The translations under genes were made by a program, and so were the position numbers. A stretch of 64,000 bases of DNA from NCBI GenBank assembly GCA_947592005.1, contig CANQDJ010000002.1:1-64000 (forward strand), given 5' to 3'. Below are positions 8,527 through 16,888 of the stretch, one piece after another (position 1 is the first letter of the stretch; each line of letters opens with the position of its first letter). The notes under the pieces are model-generated. The model saw only the letters and a program-made list of their open reading frames with translations. It was not told the origin of the DNA and searched no databases. The DNA comes from an uncultured Anaeroplasma sp. GTDB taxonomy: Bacteria > Bacillota_I > Bacilli_A > Acholeplasmatales > Anaeroplasmataceae.

Positions 8527-9258
8527 TTACTCCCTTTCATTATTATATATTTTTAAAATCCGATCCGTCCATTTATCTTCCTCCGTATATACATACAACG
8601 GAGGCAAAACACGCAAACCGGTTTTACTGCCATCTTTAATTCCTTCGATTAAAATATGATTACATTCCTTATTCGGCTTAGGATAAACAAACTGTAACCG
8701 TTTTGGTTCAATATGATATTTTCGAAACAACTCTAAAATTTCCAACAATCGTTGCGGACGATGAACCAACGCAAACCGCCCTTTCGGATTCAACAATCCC
8801 GACGCCTCACATACAATATCTTCCAAACTTGCCAAAATCTCATGTCTGGCTATCGCTTTTGCATCATTCGGATTAATCTGATGTTTTCCCAAAGGAAAGA
8901 ACGGCGGATTACAAGTTACTAAATCAAAAGAATGTCCGATTTCTTTATGAATGTTCTTTAAATTCTTACATATCATTTGAATCCGATCTTCCAATCCATT
9001 CTCTTTAATAGACATTACCGCCAAATCAAAAGAATGTTTTTGAACTTCTACACCGATAATCTTCGCTTTGGTTCGTAAAGACAAATACAACGGAATTGGT
9101 GCGTTTCCGCAACATAAATCACAAATCTTCTTTGTTCGAGCCGTTATACCTGCAAAATCCGCCAACAATATCGAATCCAAAGAAAAATTAAATCCGTCCG
9201 TATCTTGATAAATTCGGATTCCTTCTTTTGCCAATAATTCATTGCAAACTATCGGCAT
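8527..9258 (-). CDS. trmN6: tRNA1(Val) (adenine37-N6)-methyltransferase-like protein
   Basis: This 243-residue SAM-dependent methyltransferase is of the YabB/YfiC type. The SAM-binding motif is KICDLCCGNAPIPL (about 41-54), and the N6-adenine motif NPPFF is near residue 116. The opening IYQDTDGFNFSLDSILLADF is the usual start of the family. It is expected to methylate A37 of a tRNA; the exact tRNA is inferred from family naming. ATG 9258 overlaps the end of ricT by 20 bases and has GAGG upstream within it. It corresponds to yabB in the Bacillus order. Confidence 0.85.
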   Translation of the reverse strand: MPIVCNELLAKEGIRIYQDTDGFNFSLDSILLADFAGITARTKKICDLCCGNAPIPLYLSLRTKAKIIGVEVQKHSFDLAVMSIKENGLEDRIQMICKNLKNIHKEIGHSFDLVTCNPPFFPLGKHQINPNDAKAIARHEILASLEDIVCEASGLLNPKGRFALVHRPQRLLEILELFRKYHIEPKRLQFVYPKPNKECNHILIEGIKDGSKTGLRVLPPLYVYTEEDKWTDRILKIYNNERE

Positions 9259-10099
9259 CGTCGATTTCCTCTTCCACCGGCTTGTTCTTATTCATAGACG
9301 GAACAAACTTTACATCGTCTAACTTCAAATACCCGAATTTATTTTCCTCGTTCACATATTTTACTTTAAGATTTCGATTCAATACATCACAAGCCAATAC
9401 CTTAGCCGGCCCATCTTCCGTTTCAACAATATCTCCTACGTCCGGAGCGTATTTTCTAAACTCCGTATAAACATCGTTTTCATAATTAATACAACATAAT
9501 AACTTACCACAATTTCCACTTATTTTTACCGGATTCAAAGATAAATTTTGATTCTTCGCCATTTTAACGGAAACATTATCGAATTGCGTAATAAACGTTT
9601 GACAACAAACAATCAACCCACAAGGCCCTATACCGCCAAACACCTTCGCACCATCTCGAGAACCTACTTGCCGTAATTCGATTCTTGTATGAAATTCTTC
9701 CGCCAAATCTTTTACCAATTCTCGAAAATCCACTCTTCCTTCCGCTTCAAAATAAATAATCAATTTAGATTTATCCAGCGTATATTCCGCTTCCAAAATT
9801 TTCATTTCCAACGCATTTTTCTTCGCATAAAACTTCGTTTTAGCAATAATATTCGGCTCTTCCGTTTTATTCTTTTCATACGTTTTACAATCTTCCAAAG
9901 TAGCCAATCGAACAATATCTTTTAATTCCGAAGTCAAATCCTCTGTTTTTAATTCAAAAACATCGCCAACACAAAACCCAAGTTCTATCCCTCGAATCGT
10001 ATTTACGATAACTGAACTCCCGTCTTTTACTTCCAATCCTGCCGTTCCGAAATAATATCGTTTTCCCAAAGGCTTAAATTGAACTCGTATTGCCTTCAT
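9239..10099 (-). CDS. ricT: PSP1-domain protein RicT
   Basis: This 286-residue protein is homologous to Bacillus YaaT/RicT, part of the RicA-RicF-RicT complex that supports RNA processing and sporulation/competence signalling. The PSP1 domain shows RQVGSRDGAKVFGGIGPCG, LIVCCQTFI and KISGNCGKLLCCINYE. The Cys set in these blocks is the one known in the family to help hold iron-sulfur clusters. The length is usual. It follows holB by 12 bases and overlaps trmN6. Partners RicA and RicF are not in this window. Confidence 0.92.
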   Translation of the reverse strand: MKAIRVQFKPLGKRYYFGTAGLEVKDGSSVIVNTIRGIELGFCVGDVFELKTEDLTSELKDIVRLATLEDCKTYEKNKTEEPNIIAKTKFYAKKNALEMKILEAEYTLDKSKLIIYFEAEGRVDFRELVKDLAEEFHTRIELRQVGSRDGAKVFGGIGPCGLIVCCQTFITQFDNVSVKMAKNQNLSLNPVKISGNCGKLLCCINYENDVYTEFRKYAPDVGDIVETEDGPAKVLACDVLNRNLKVKYVNEENKFGYLKLDDVKFVPSMNKNKPVEEEIDDADSLQ

Positions 10100-10111
10100 T
10101 TTACCACCAAC

Positions 10112-11077
10112 CTATATCCAATTCACAATCAACTCGTGAAATACATTTTTCACAATTACATTATATTGTAATTTTTGAAATAAATTTAAAATCAAATGGA
10201 TTTTATCTTTAATTTTAGTCTTAAAGTCCACACTATACATTTTAATTTTATCATATAAAGGTTGTAAAATCAAACTATCCTTACTATCTAAAACACGATT
10301 TGTATCCTCTAAAAAAAGCAAAGTCCACTTCAATAAAACAGATATCTTTCGTTCCGAATCGAAAAACGCAACATTATCCAAATAAAATAAAACAGCCTCT
10401 TTTGAATTACGAAGATCAATAAACTTTAAAAACAATTCCTTTTCTCTAATAAATTCACTGTCTTCCGCTATCTCTTTCGCTTCCAAAACATTATTCGTCA
10501 AACAACAACTTAATATAGCATCTAACAATTCTATATTCTGTTCCATTACTTGTTCTACCCGCTTTTCCAGAGGATACGCATCAAAATATTGAAGGGCACA
10601 CCTAGATAAAATCGTCGGAACGACATTCGAAGTATCTTTGGCTAAAAAAATACCTATGGTTTGAGCAGAATTAATCGGATCTTCAATAAATTTCAATAAA
10701 CTATTTTGAGCGGCAACGGAAGCCGTATCGATTCCATCTATAATATATACTCTGCTTCCTTCTATCAAAGACGTTTTGGAAAACTCTTCTTGTAAGGACG
10801 CAATTTGTTCTTTTGAAATCATCGTTTTGGATTGTTCTACACCAATATATTCCACATTCAAATGTTTCCCTTCTAAAATCGTTTGACATACTTCGCACTC
10901 CAAACAGCCATTATTGGGACAATATAAAAGACAAGCCAATGCGTAAGCCATTTCTTTTTTACCCACGCCTTCTTCTCCATAAAATAAATAAGCGTGGGAT
11001 AATCGATTATTTAATTTTGCTTGTTTCAAAATGTTAAAAATCCGAATTTGATTTCTAACGGCAGTTTTTACGTCCAA
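10112..11077 (-). CDS. holB: DNA polymerase III subunit delta'
   Basis: This 321-residue clamp-loader subunit has an AAA+ fold. The P-loop is YGEEGVGKKEMA near residue 34. A four-Cys zinc module follows (YCPNNGC...CEVC, about 51-63), then VYIIDGIDTASVAAQNSLLKFIEDP and LSRCALQYF (the SRC motif). The C-terminal third is divergent, as is common. It lies between tmk and ricT as in Bacillus. With tau and delta it loads the beta clamp during replication. Confidence 0.92.
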   Translation of the reverse strand: MDVKTAVRNQIRIFNILKQAKLNNRLSHAYLFYGEEGVGKKEMAYALACLLYCPNNGCLECEVCQTILEGKHLNVEYIGVEQSKTMISKEQIASLQEEFSKTSLIEGSRVYIIDGIDTASVAAQNSLLKFIEDPINSAQTIGIFLAKDTSNVVPTILSRCALQYFDAYPLEKRVEQVMEQNIELLDAILSCCLTNNVLEAKEIAEDSEFIREKELFLKFIDLRNSKEAVLFYLDNVAFFDSERKISVLLKWTLLFLEDTNRVLDSKDSLILQPLYDKIKMYSVDFKTKIKDKIHLILNLFQKLQYNVIVKNVFHELIVNWI

Positions 11078-11089
11078 AATATACCCTCT

Positions 11090-11713
11090 TTATTTCTTAA
11101 TATATTCCAACACAACTTTTAAACAATCCTCGATTACTTTCTCTAAAGGTTGATTCCCATCTATTCTTACCACTCGCTTTGGATACAACTTCATAACTTC
11201 TTGATATCCCTGATAAACTTTATTATGAAATTCCTTCTTTTCCAAATCCAATCGATCACTTTTTCCTCTTCCTTCCAACCGTTTTAAAGCCACTTCCGGA
11301 AGAACATCGATAAATAACGTTAATCCCGGTAAATATTCTAACGCAAACGCATTGGCAGTCAAAACATTTTCCATTCCTAATCCTCTCGCATATCCTTGAT
11401 ATGCCAAAGAAGAATCCAAAAACCGATCGCACAATACAATTTTTCCCTCCGCAATAGCAGGTAACACTCTTTGAGATAAATGTTGCATACGACTTGCCGC
11501 ATACAACAACGCTTCACATTGTGGAGTCATATCCGTATTTTTTACATTTAAAATAATATTTCGAATATCTTCGGCAATCCGTATTCCTCCCGGTTCCCTA
11601 GTCGTAATATACGGAATATGCAATTCCTCAAACTTCTCACAAATTTTGGCAATCACTGTAGTTTTTCCACTACATTCTCCACCTTCGAAAGTAATAAAAT
11701 TTTTCATATCCAT
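11090..11713 (-). CDS. tmk: Thymidylate kinase
   Basis: This 207-residue enzyme phosphorylates dTMP to dTDP. The P-loop is FEGGECSGKTT (about 8-18). The dTMP-binding region is TTREPGG, the DR-x motif is LCDRFLDSSLAYQG, and the LID is ALKRLEGRGKSDRL. I use ATG 11713 because GGAG sits nine bases upstream; an open frame continues to 11767 but has no better site. It is the first gene of the operon that runs through holB, ricT, trmN6, rsmI and the thioredoxin-like gene. Confidence 0.95.
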   Translation of the reverse strand: MDMKNFITFEGGECSGKTTVIAKICEKFEELHIPYITTREPGGIRIAEDIRNIILNVKNTDMTPQCEALLYAASRMQHLSQRVLPAIAEGKIVLCDRFLDSSLAYQGYARGLGMENVLTANAFALEYLPGLTLFIDVLPEVALKRLEGRGKSDRLDLEKKEFHNKVYQGYQEVMKLYPKRVVRIDGNQPLEKVIEDCLKVVLEYIKK

Positions 11714-11744
11714 AGTTGTAATCTCCGATTCATTTCTATGATTT

Positions 11745-11773
11745 ATTATACTATAAAATATTCCCACGATAAA
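11745..11773 (-). promoter_or_regulatory. Putative promoter of the tmk operon
   Basis: On the minus strand there is a -10 TATAAT (11745-11750) and a weak -35 TTTATC (11768-11773) at 17-bp spacing, 31 bases upstream of the tmk start. The -10 is good and the -35 poor. Confidence 0.5.
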
Positions 11774-11820
11774 GAAGAATATTGAAAATATAAATTATTC
11801 TTTCAAACTATAAAAAAGAA

Positions 11821-11861
11821 AACCACCTCTCTTATTTGATATTCCTATCAATGAAGTGGTT
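11821..11861 (-). terminator. Terminator of the ecf-truA-ttcA-like operon
   Basis: On the minus strand AACCACTTC pairs with GAGGTGGTT, with an inner TTGATA/TATCAA stem, followed by a U-rich run. It lies about 160 bases after the stop codon at 12023, so the tandem repeat between them is probably transcribed in the 3' UTR. Confidence 0.65.
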
Positions 11862-11891
11862 CATATCTTAAATTTACTAGTATTTTCCTCT

Positions 11892-12018
11892 ATTATCGTT
11901 CGGTATCGCCCGGTATCGTTCGCTTTATCGTTCGGTATCGCCCGGTATCGACCGCTTTATCGTTCGGTATCGCCCGGTATCGACCGCTTTATCGTTCGGT
12001 ATCGTTCGCTTTGTCGTT
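11892..12018. repeat. 32-bp tandem repeat built of 10-bp sub-repeats
   Basis: Three full 32-bp copies start at 11892, 11924 and 11956. A shortened 22-bp copy starts at 11988 and a 9-bp partial at 12010. Each full copy consists of sub-units of the form ...TATCGTTC, GGTATCGCCC and GGTATCGACC (or GGTATCGTTC in copy 1), then GC. It is GC-rich in an AT-rich setting. There are no variable spacers, so it is not CRISPR. It lies between a gene and its terminator. Confidence 0.9.
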
Positions 12019-12022
12019 ATTT

Positions 12023-12718
12023 TTATTCCTTTTCATAATTATCTAAAAACAATACCTTTTCCCCATCTTTTTTATACCCCAATACCTTTTGTATATACAC
12101 ATTTGAAGTACTTATAAATATATTCTTCTCCACTGCCGAATTATAAGATAATAAATCATGAATCCATTTCTTTGTTTGAAGTTGAATTTCTTCTTTTGGA
12201 TTTTCTTCAAACAACAAATGATTATAATTCTTCCAAGCCGTTATATCTCGTTCCCTAACCAAATACAATGGTTGTATATATATAATATCCTCTATCTCTT
12301 TTTGGGGAAGTATCGTTTTAAATTCGCCATTGAATAGTACATTCATCATCGTCGTTTCTATAACATCGTCATAATTTTTATCTTCCACCATAATATGGAT
12401 CGACTGGTTTTTTAGCCAAGATTGAATGTTTCCTTCTTCTATAAACTCACATACAGGAATCTTTAAAAGTTCCACATTCTTTTTTACAGACTCTCGGTTT
12501 ATTCCTACAAAATCCACTTCAAAAGGAAAATCAGAATGCCGTTCCAACTCCTGAAACAACTTCGCCAAAACAAAACTTCCGCTTCCACGCAATAAAACAC
12601 AAATATGATCTTGTGGATTCAATAACCGATATTCTTTTAAAGCCTTTATAAACTTACTCCAAATCTTGCCTCTATATGTTGTGATAATCGACCTTTCCAC
12701 TTCTTGATAAAACTCCAT
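12023..12718 (-). CDS. TtcA-like protein with a lost PP-loop (probable pseudoenzyme)
   Basis: This 231-residue protein resembles the TtcA/TtcA2-like tRNA thiolation family across its length. The opening SIITTYRGKIWSKFIKALKEY, the LAKLFQELERHSDFPFEV block, DDVIETTMMNVL, IQPLYLVRE and the end VEKNIFIS...VLGYKKDGE are family-like. The ATP-binding PP-loop (SGGKDS) is replaced by RGSGSF at about 44-49. The CxxC stretch and the later Cys that hold the iron-sulfur cluster are missing. The protein is also shorter than active members. ATG 12718 has GAGGAG seven bases upstream; it starts one base after the truA stop, so it is translated with the ecf-truA operon. It has probably lost catalysis; a binding role is possible. 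Confidence 0.65.
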   Translation of the reverse strand: MEFYQEVERSIITTYRGKIWSKFIKALKEYRLLNPQDHICVLLRGSGSFVLAKLFQELERHSDFPFEVDFVGINRESVKKNVELLKIPVCEFIEEGNIQSWLKNQSIHIMVEDKNYDDVIETTMMNVLFNGEFKTILPQKEIEDIIYIQPLYLVRERDITAWKNYNHLLFEENPKEEIQLQTKKWIHDLLSYNSAVEKNIFISTSNVYIQKVLGYKKDGEKVLFLDNYEKE

Positions 12719-12719
12719 A

Positions 12720-13463
12720 CTATCGCTCCTCGCCATATACCACATTATATAAATATAATCCACACCCGTCCGCAACTTTATGAGAAATTTTCGGATCCCC
12801 TTTTTCTAATACTTCCTTAATTTTTTCTTCCGTTTCTTTTCCCCTTCCGATTTCAATCAACAATCCGACCATTCTTCGAATTTGATATTTCAAAAACCCG
12901 TTCCCAATAAACACAATCTCCAAAAAATCATTCTTCCGAATTATTTTAGCCGAATAAATCGTCTTAACGGTATCCTTCCTTTTATCAATGCTTGCCGAGG
13001 CAAATCCTTTGAAATTATGCGTTCCTTCCAATAACGATATAGCATTTACCATTTTATCTATATCCAATCCTCGCAATTGAAGGGCATAATTACGATAAAA
13101 TGGATTATATTCTTTCGTATAAATAAAATAATGATACTCTTTGGATATGCAAGAAAATCTTGCATGAAAATCTTCCGAAACCAAATGAACTTCTCGAATA
13201 AATATATCTTTTGGAAGAAAAGTATTCATTCCGTTCTTTATTCCTTTAGGAGATATTTTTTTATCCAAATCAAAATGAAATACCTGATGAACCGCATGAA
13301 CACCACGATCTGTTCTTCCGGACGGATAAATCTTAACTTCCACTCCCAACATTTGAAAAACCGCATTTTTTATTTCTTTTTCTATCGTCGGCAATTCTTT
13401 TTGAATTTGAAAACCCATATAATTACTGCCATCATAGGCAACCACACACATATATCTAAACAT
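12720..13463 (-). CDS. truA: tRNA pseudouridine(38-40) synthase
   Basis: This 247-residue enzyme isomerises uridines 38-40 in the anticodon arm of tRNAs. The catalytic Asp is in SGRTDRGVHAVHQ (about 50-62), and YHYFI, FLKYQIRRMVG and the VAYDGSNYMGFQ opening are family blocks. It overlaps ecfT by 8 bases. The order ecfA1-ecfA2-ecfT-truA is the usual arrangement downstream of the ribosomal protein cluster in Bacillota, although no ribosomal protein gene is in this window. Confidence 0.95.
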   Translation of the reverse strand: MFRYMCVVAYDGSNYMGFQIQKELPTIEKEIKNAVFQMLGVEVKIYPSGRTDRGVHAVHQVFHFDLDKKISPKGIKNGMNTFLPKDIFIREVHLVSEDFHARFSCISKEYHYFIYTKEYNPFYRNYALQLRGLDIDKMVNAISLLEGTHNFKGFASASIDKRKDTVKTIYSAKIIRKNDFLEIVFIGNGFLKYQIRRMVGLLIEIGRGKETEEKIKEVLEKGDPKISHKVADGCGLYLYNVVYGEER

Positions 13464-14430
13464 AAAATCTACTCCAAATCACCAAACCGAAGAATCCAAG
13501 CATAACCACTAAACAGACATAATCTCGCCATTTTAACTTCAATTCGTCCAATTTAGTCCGTTTTTCTCCGATAATATATCCTCTTGCCTCCATCGCATCG
13601 GACAAATCGTCTGCCTTTTTAAAAGAAATCACAAGCATCGGAATTAATAAGGCAATCATTTGATTTATCTTTTCTTTTATATTTCCCTCTTGAAAATCCA
13701 ATCCCCGAGAGGCTTGGGCATTCATAATTTTTTTACTTTCGTCCAATAACGTCGGAATAAATCGCAGCGTTAACGCAATCATCATAGAAAACACGCCTAC
13801 CGGAATTTTAATAATCTTTAACGGAGATAAAACCGCTTCTATTCCATTATTAATATCCATAAACATTGTTGAAAACGTCAATAAAGAAGTGATTCCCAAC
13901 ATTATAACAATACGAATAAAGACAAAAGCCGCTTTATTTAATCCTTCCCTATATACATCAAATGTAAAATCATTCCAGATAAATCTATCAAAACGGGCAA
14001 ACCATAATAAAACAAAGACCCCCGCTATCAACACCAAAAAATATAAAAATCGGAGCGGAATATACTTTTTAGTAAACAAATAAAACAAAACCATTCCCAC
14101 TATAATAAGCGTATGAAACAATCCTATCTGCATAGGAAAAGAATATAAAAGAGTTTCTGCCGTTCCCGTCGTATAAATCAACTGTAAAAATATCGTAAAA
14201 ATCAACAAAAATAAAATCGGTCGTAATCCTTTTATCACTCGGAAAACAGAAATACGAGTGGATAAAAAAATAAGAAAAAAAACACCCAACGCAATTACCA
14301 TTCCCATCAAATTAGGAATTAAAAAAATTAAAACAATCATTAAAACCATCAAAATAATCTTCATTCTCGGATCTAACCGATAAATCCAACTATTTCCCGG
14401 AATATATTGTCCAAAGGTAATGCTATTCAT
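13456..14430 (-). CDS. ecfT: ECF transporter transmembrane subunit EcfT
   Basis: This 324-residue membrane protein is the shared T subunit of energy-coupling-factor vitamin transporters. About seven hydrophobic segments are visible. The two cytoplasmic Ala-Arg-Gly coupling motifs are ASRGLDF and MEARGYI (about 239 and 282). The opening YIPGNSWIYRLDPRMK is typical. It overlaps ecfA2 and truA by 8 bases each, so the module is tightly coupled. It contains extra hydrophobic sequence around residues 110-160 compared with the shortest family members. The substrate-binding S subunits are encoded elsewhere. Confidence 0.93.
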   Translation of the reverse strand: MNSITFGQYIPGNSWIYRLDPRMKIILMVLMIVLIFLIPNLMGMVIALGVFFLIFLSTRISVFRVIKGLRPILFLLIFTIFLQLIYTTGTAETLLYSFPMQIGLFHTLIIVGMVLFYLFTKKYIPLRFLYFLVLIAGVFVLLWFARFDRFIWNDFTFDVYREGLNKAAFVFIRIVIMLGITSLLTFSTMFMDINNGIEAVLSPLKIIKIPVGVFSMMIALTLRFIPTLLDESKKIMNAQASRGLDFQEGNIKEKINQMIALLIPMLVISFKKADDLSDAMEARGYIIGEKRTKLDELKLKWRDYVCLVVMLGFFGLVIWSRFYV

Positions 14431-15280
14431 ATCTTTTCACCACCTCTTCGACTAAATCATTCAATGTATAATTATTATAGTCCAAGCCATATTTAAACTT
14501 ATCATTCAAATAATCTATCAATTTTAAAACTTCCGGTTTCTCCAAATGTGTTTCTTTATATATATTCGTTTGAAACACCGTTTTCTTATCCCCATCATAA
14601 GCGATTTTTCCATTATTCATTACGACAACACGATTGGCATATTGATAAACAATATTCATATCATGAGAAATAAGAATAATCGTTTTATCGGTTTTTTTAT
14701 GAATAGAATAAAATAATTCCATTATTTCTTCTGCCGCCTTCGGATCCAATCCTCTGGTCGGTTCATCTAAAACCAAAATATCGGGATCATACGATAATAT
14801 CCCCGCAATCGCTACTTTCCGCATTTGTCCTCCGCTCAAAGTAAACGGCGAATGATCCAATAAATTTTCAATGCCTAAAAGTTTGGCAATTTCGATTGCC
14901 TTTTGTTTGGCTTCTGCTTCTTTAAACCCAAAATTCTTAGGGGCAAACATAATATCTTTCAAAACCGTTTCTTCAAATAATTGATATTCGGGAAACTGAA
15001 AAACAAACCCCACTCTTTTCCGAATATCTCTCAATCTCGGATTCTTTTTTTTATTCGAAGTAATCGTTTTATCAAAAATCTCCACCGTTCCTTTAGAAGG
15101 CAATAATAAGGCATTGATATGCTGAATAAGCGTAGATTTTCCACTACCCGTTTTACCAACAACGGCAATAAATTCTTTTTTTTCATTTATATTCCAATTT
15201 ATATCTTCTATCGCAATCGTAAATTCTTTTTTCTTTCTTCCCGGATAATAATGACTTACTTGCTTAAATGATATTCCCAT
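14423..15280 (-). CDS. ecfA2: ECF transporter ATPase EcfA2
   Basis: This 285-residue ABC ATPase is the second energy subunit of the ECF module. Walker A is VGKTGSGKSTL (about 41-51), the Q-loop is FQFPEYQLF, the signature is LSGGQMRKVAIAG, Walker B is DILVLDEPTRGLD, and the switch His is in ISHDMN. The C-terminal extension (about 230-285) is usual. The start overlaps the end of ecfA1 by 25 bases. Confidence 0.93.
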   Translation of the reverse strand: MGISFKQVSHYYPGRKKKEFTIAIEDINWNINEKKEFIAVVGKTGSGKSTLIQHINALLLPSKGTVEIFDKTITSNKKKNPRLRDIRKRVGFVFQFPEYQLFEETVLKDIMFAPKNFGFKEAEAKQKAIEIAKLLGIENLLDHSPFTLSGGQMRKVAIAGILSYDPDILVLDEPTRGLDPKAAEEIMELFYSIHKKTDKTIILISHDMNIVYQYANRVVVMNNGKIAYDGDKKTVFQTNIYKETHLEKPEVLKLIDYLNDKFKYGLDYNNYTLNDLVEEVVKRYE

Positions 15281-16065
15281 AACGCATTCATCAACTCCTT
15301 ATCCTTTTCCAAGATATCCTTTTTACTCATTTCTTCGATAACCTTTAAGGTAAACGGCAAATCCAAATTTGCTTGTCGAATCAGTTCTTTATTCTTGAAA
15401 ATCTCCTCCGGTGTTCCCGAAGAAAGAATTTTTCCTTCTTTTAAAACAATTACACGATCGGATAATTTAGCCAAATTCAAATCATGCGTAATGGTAATTA
15501 CAGTTTTATTATATTTCGTATGCAACGTTTGAATCATTTCGATAATCTCTTTTGTCCCTTCCGGATCCAACATAGATGTAGCCTCGTCTAAAATAATCGT
15601 TTCACAATTCAATGCCAAAATGCCGGCGATTGCCACTCTTTGTTTTTGTCCACCGGAAAGAGTTTGTGGTTCTCTTTCTAAATAGTTTTGCATATCCACT
15701 TTACGCGTATATTCTTCAATCAAAGGTATCATTTTCTCTCTTGGAACTTGATAATTTTCCAACCCAAATGCGACATCATATCGAACATTAAACCCAACAA
15801 ATTGATTATCCGGATTTTGAAAAACAATACCGATTTTATGCCTTATGGTATTTACCGTTTTTTCAGTAATCGGTATCCCGTTATACGTTATACTTCCTTC
15901 TTTCGGAAAAATAAGCCCAACCAACAACTTGGCAAGTGTAGATTTTCCACTCCCATTTTGCCCAATAACAGAAATCCATTCCTTGTCGGCAATAGACATA
16001 GAAATAGCATCTAAAACCGGTTCTTTTGTGTTATATGAAAATGATACATCTTTTACCTCTATCAT
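15256..16065 (-). CDS. ecfA1: ECF transporter ATPase EcfA1
   Basis: This 269-residue ABC ATPase is the first gene of the ecf operon. Walker A is GQNGSGKSTLAK (about 36-47), the Q-loop is FQNPDNQFVG, the signature is LSGGQKQRVAIAG, Walker B is TIILDEATSMLD, and the switch His is in ITHDLN. It forms a heterodimer with EcfA2 that drives vitamin uptake through EcfT. It is expressed from the extended -10 promoter just upstream. Confidence 0.93.
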   Translation of the reverse strand: MIEVKDVSFSYNTKEPVLDAISMSIADKEWISVIGQNGSGKSTLAKLLVGLIFPKEGSITYNGIPITEKTVNTIRHKIGIVFQNPDNQFVGFNVRYDVAFGLENYQVPREKMIPLIEEYTRKVDMQNYLEREPQTLSGGQKQRVAIAGILALNCETIILDEATSMLDPEGTKEIIEMIQTLHTKYNKTVITITHDLNLAKLSDRVIVLKEGKILSSGTPEEIFKNKELIRQANLDLPFTLKVIEEMSKKDILEKDKELMNALWEYHLSK

Positions 16066-16091
16066 AATCTACCTCGACAAATCTTTTCCCT

Positions 16092-16100
16092 ATTATACCA
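16092..16100 (-). promoter_or_regulatory. Extended -10 promoter of the ecf operon
   Basis: On the minus strand TGGTATAAT gives a TGn extended -10 with no good -35. It lies 27 bases upstream of the ecfA1 start and just after the terminator of the preceding gene. Confidence 0.5.
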
Positions 16101-16110
16101 TTTACAAAAT

Positions 16111-16149
16111 AAAAAGTATAGAGAATGAAATTCATTACCTATACTTTTT
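16111..16149 (-). terminator. Terminator overlapping the stop codon of the MmcQ/YjbR gene
   Basis: The perfect 11-bp arms AAAAAGTATAG (16111-16121) and CTATACTTTTT (16139-16149) enclose a 17-base loop, with A and U tracts on the outside. The 3' end of the coding region and its stop codon lie in the left half of the minus-strand stem-loop. Confidence 0.7.
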
Positions 16150-16821
16150 ATGATTATTTTTTAAACAAGAAAACATATAACTTTCTTTTATAAACTCTTC
16201 AATACTCTGATCCGAAAGAGAATCGTCTAATACGATAGACACCCAATATTTTTTATTCATATGATATCCTTTATAACACCCTTTTATCTTCAAAGCCTCT
16301 TCCATCGTTTCCGAAGAAACCTTCACATTCAATATTTCTATCTCTTTCGAATCCGCTCCTTTTTCTAATTTATCTTTTCCGACATTCATTATAATACCAA
16401 ACCATTTCCCCGAATTAGAATTTCGAAATATCGCTGTTCCATCATATTCTTCCCATAAAAACTCTGGTTTGCTTTGATATTTTAATTCTATTTGATTTGC
16501 GATACGATTGGAATGATTCAATAAAAACACTCTCTTCTTAAAACAATTATCGCGAATCTCAGTTAAAACATTCTCTATTTCACTTTTTAAAAACATAGAG
16601 AATTCTCCTCCCTTATTTAATCGAACCAAAGGAAATTCTTCCTCGAACGCAACTTCTATTAACTTATAAACTACTGTCCCATCAAAATAAATTCGAATAA
16701 TAAGTTTAAAATCCCCATTAACAATATCTTTAATTAATTCATAATACGTTTCATATTTTTTAAACCCAACCTCTTCCAATCGATCCAAACAAACATCATA
16801 TCGCTTAAAAAAATCTTCCAT
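16135..16821 (-). CDS. MmcQ/YjbR family protein with an N-terminal extension
   Basis: This is a 228-residue protein. The C-terminal half (about 110-225) is MmcQ/YjbR-like (CyaY-like double-wing fold): WFGIIMNVGK, EILNVKVSSE, GCYKGYHMNKKYWVSIVLDD and the closing helix EEFIKESY. The N-terminal 105 residues are not recognised and contain alternating strand-like segments that could be a second, degenerate copy. Most family members are 110-130 residues, so this one is unusually long. I start it at ATG 16821, where GTGGTG lies just upstream; an open frame continues to 16908 through a terminator and so is unlikely. It is monocistronic. Proteins of the family are described as DNA-binding; the role is unknown. 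Confidence 0.65.
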   Translation of the reverse strand: MEDFFKRYDVCLDRLEEVGFKKYETYYELIKDIVNGDFKLIIRIYFDGTVVYKLIEVAFEEEFPLVRLNKGGEFSMFLKSEIENVLTEIRDNCFKKRVFLLNHSNRIANQIELKYQSKPEFLWEEYDGTAIFRNSNSGKWFGIIMNVGKDKLEKGADSKEIEILNVKVSSETMEEALKIKGCYKGYHMNKKYWVSIVLDDSLSDQSIEEFIKESYMFSCLKNNHKKYR

Positions 16822-16867
16822 CTTATTCACCACTTTATTTTCTATTATATCATACATATATAAAAAT

Positions 16868-16883
16868 CCACCGAAATCGGTGG
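16868..16883 (-). terminator. Terminator of the ClpC-like gene
   Basis: A perfect CCACCG/CGGTGG stem with an ATTT-type loop is followed on the minus strand by ATTTTT. It starts 6 bases after the stop codon of the ClpC-like gene. Confidence 0.8.
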
Positions 16884-16888
16884 TATTT

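Noticed and set aside
11892-12018. CRISPR-like array
   Set aside because: The units are contiguous with no variable spacers, and no cas gene is nearby.
11856-12038. 60-codon plus-strand ORF through the tandem repeat
   Set aside because: It arises because the repeat lacks stop codons in one frame. It has no ribosome site and its peptide is a repeated Arg/Tyr/Pro pattern.
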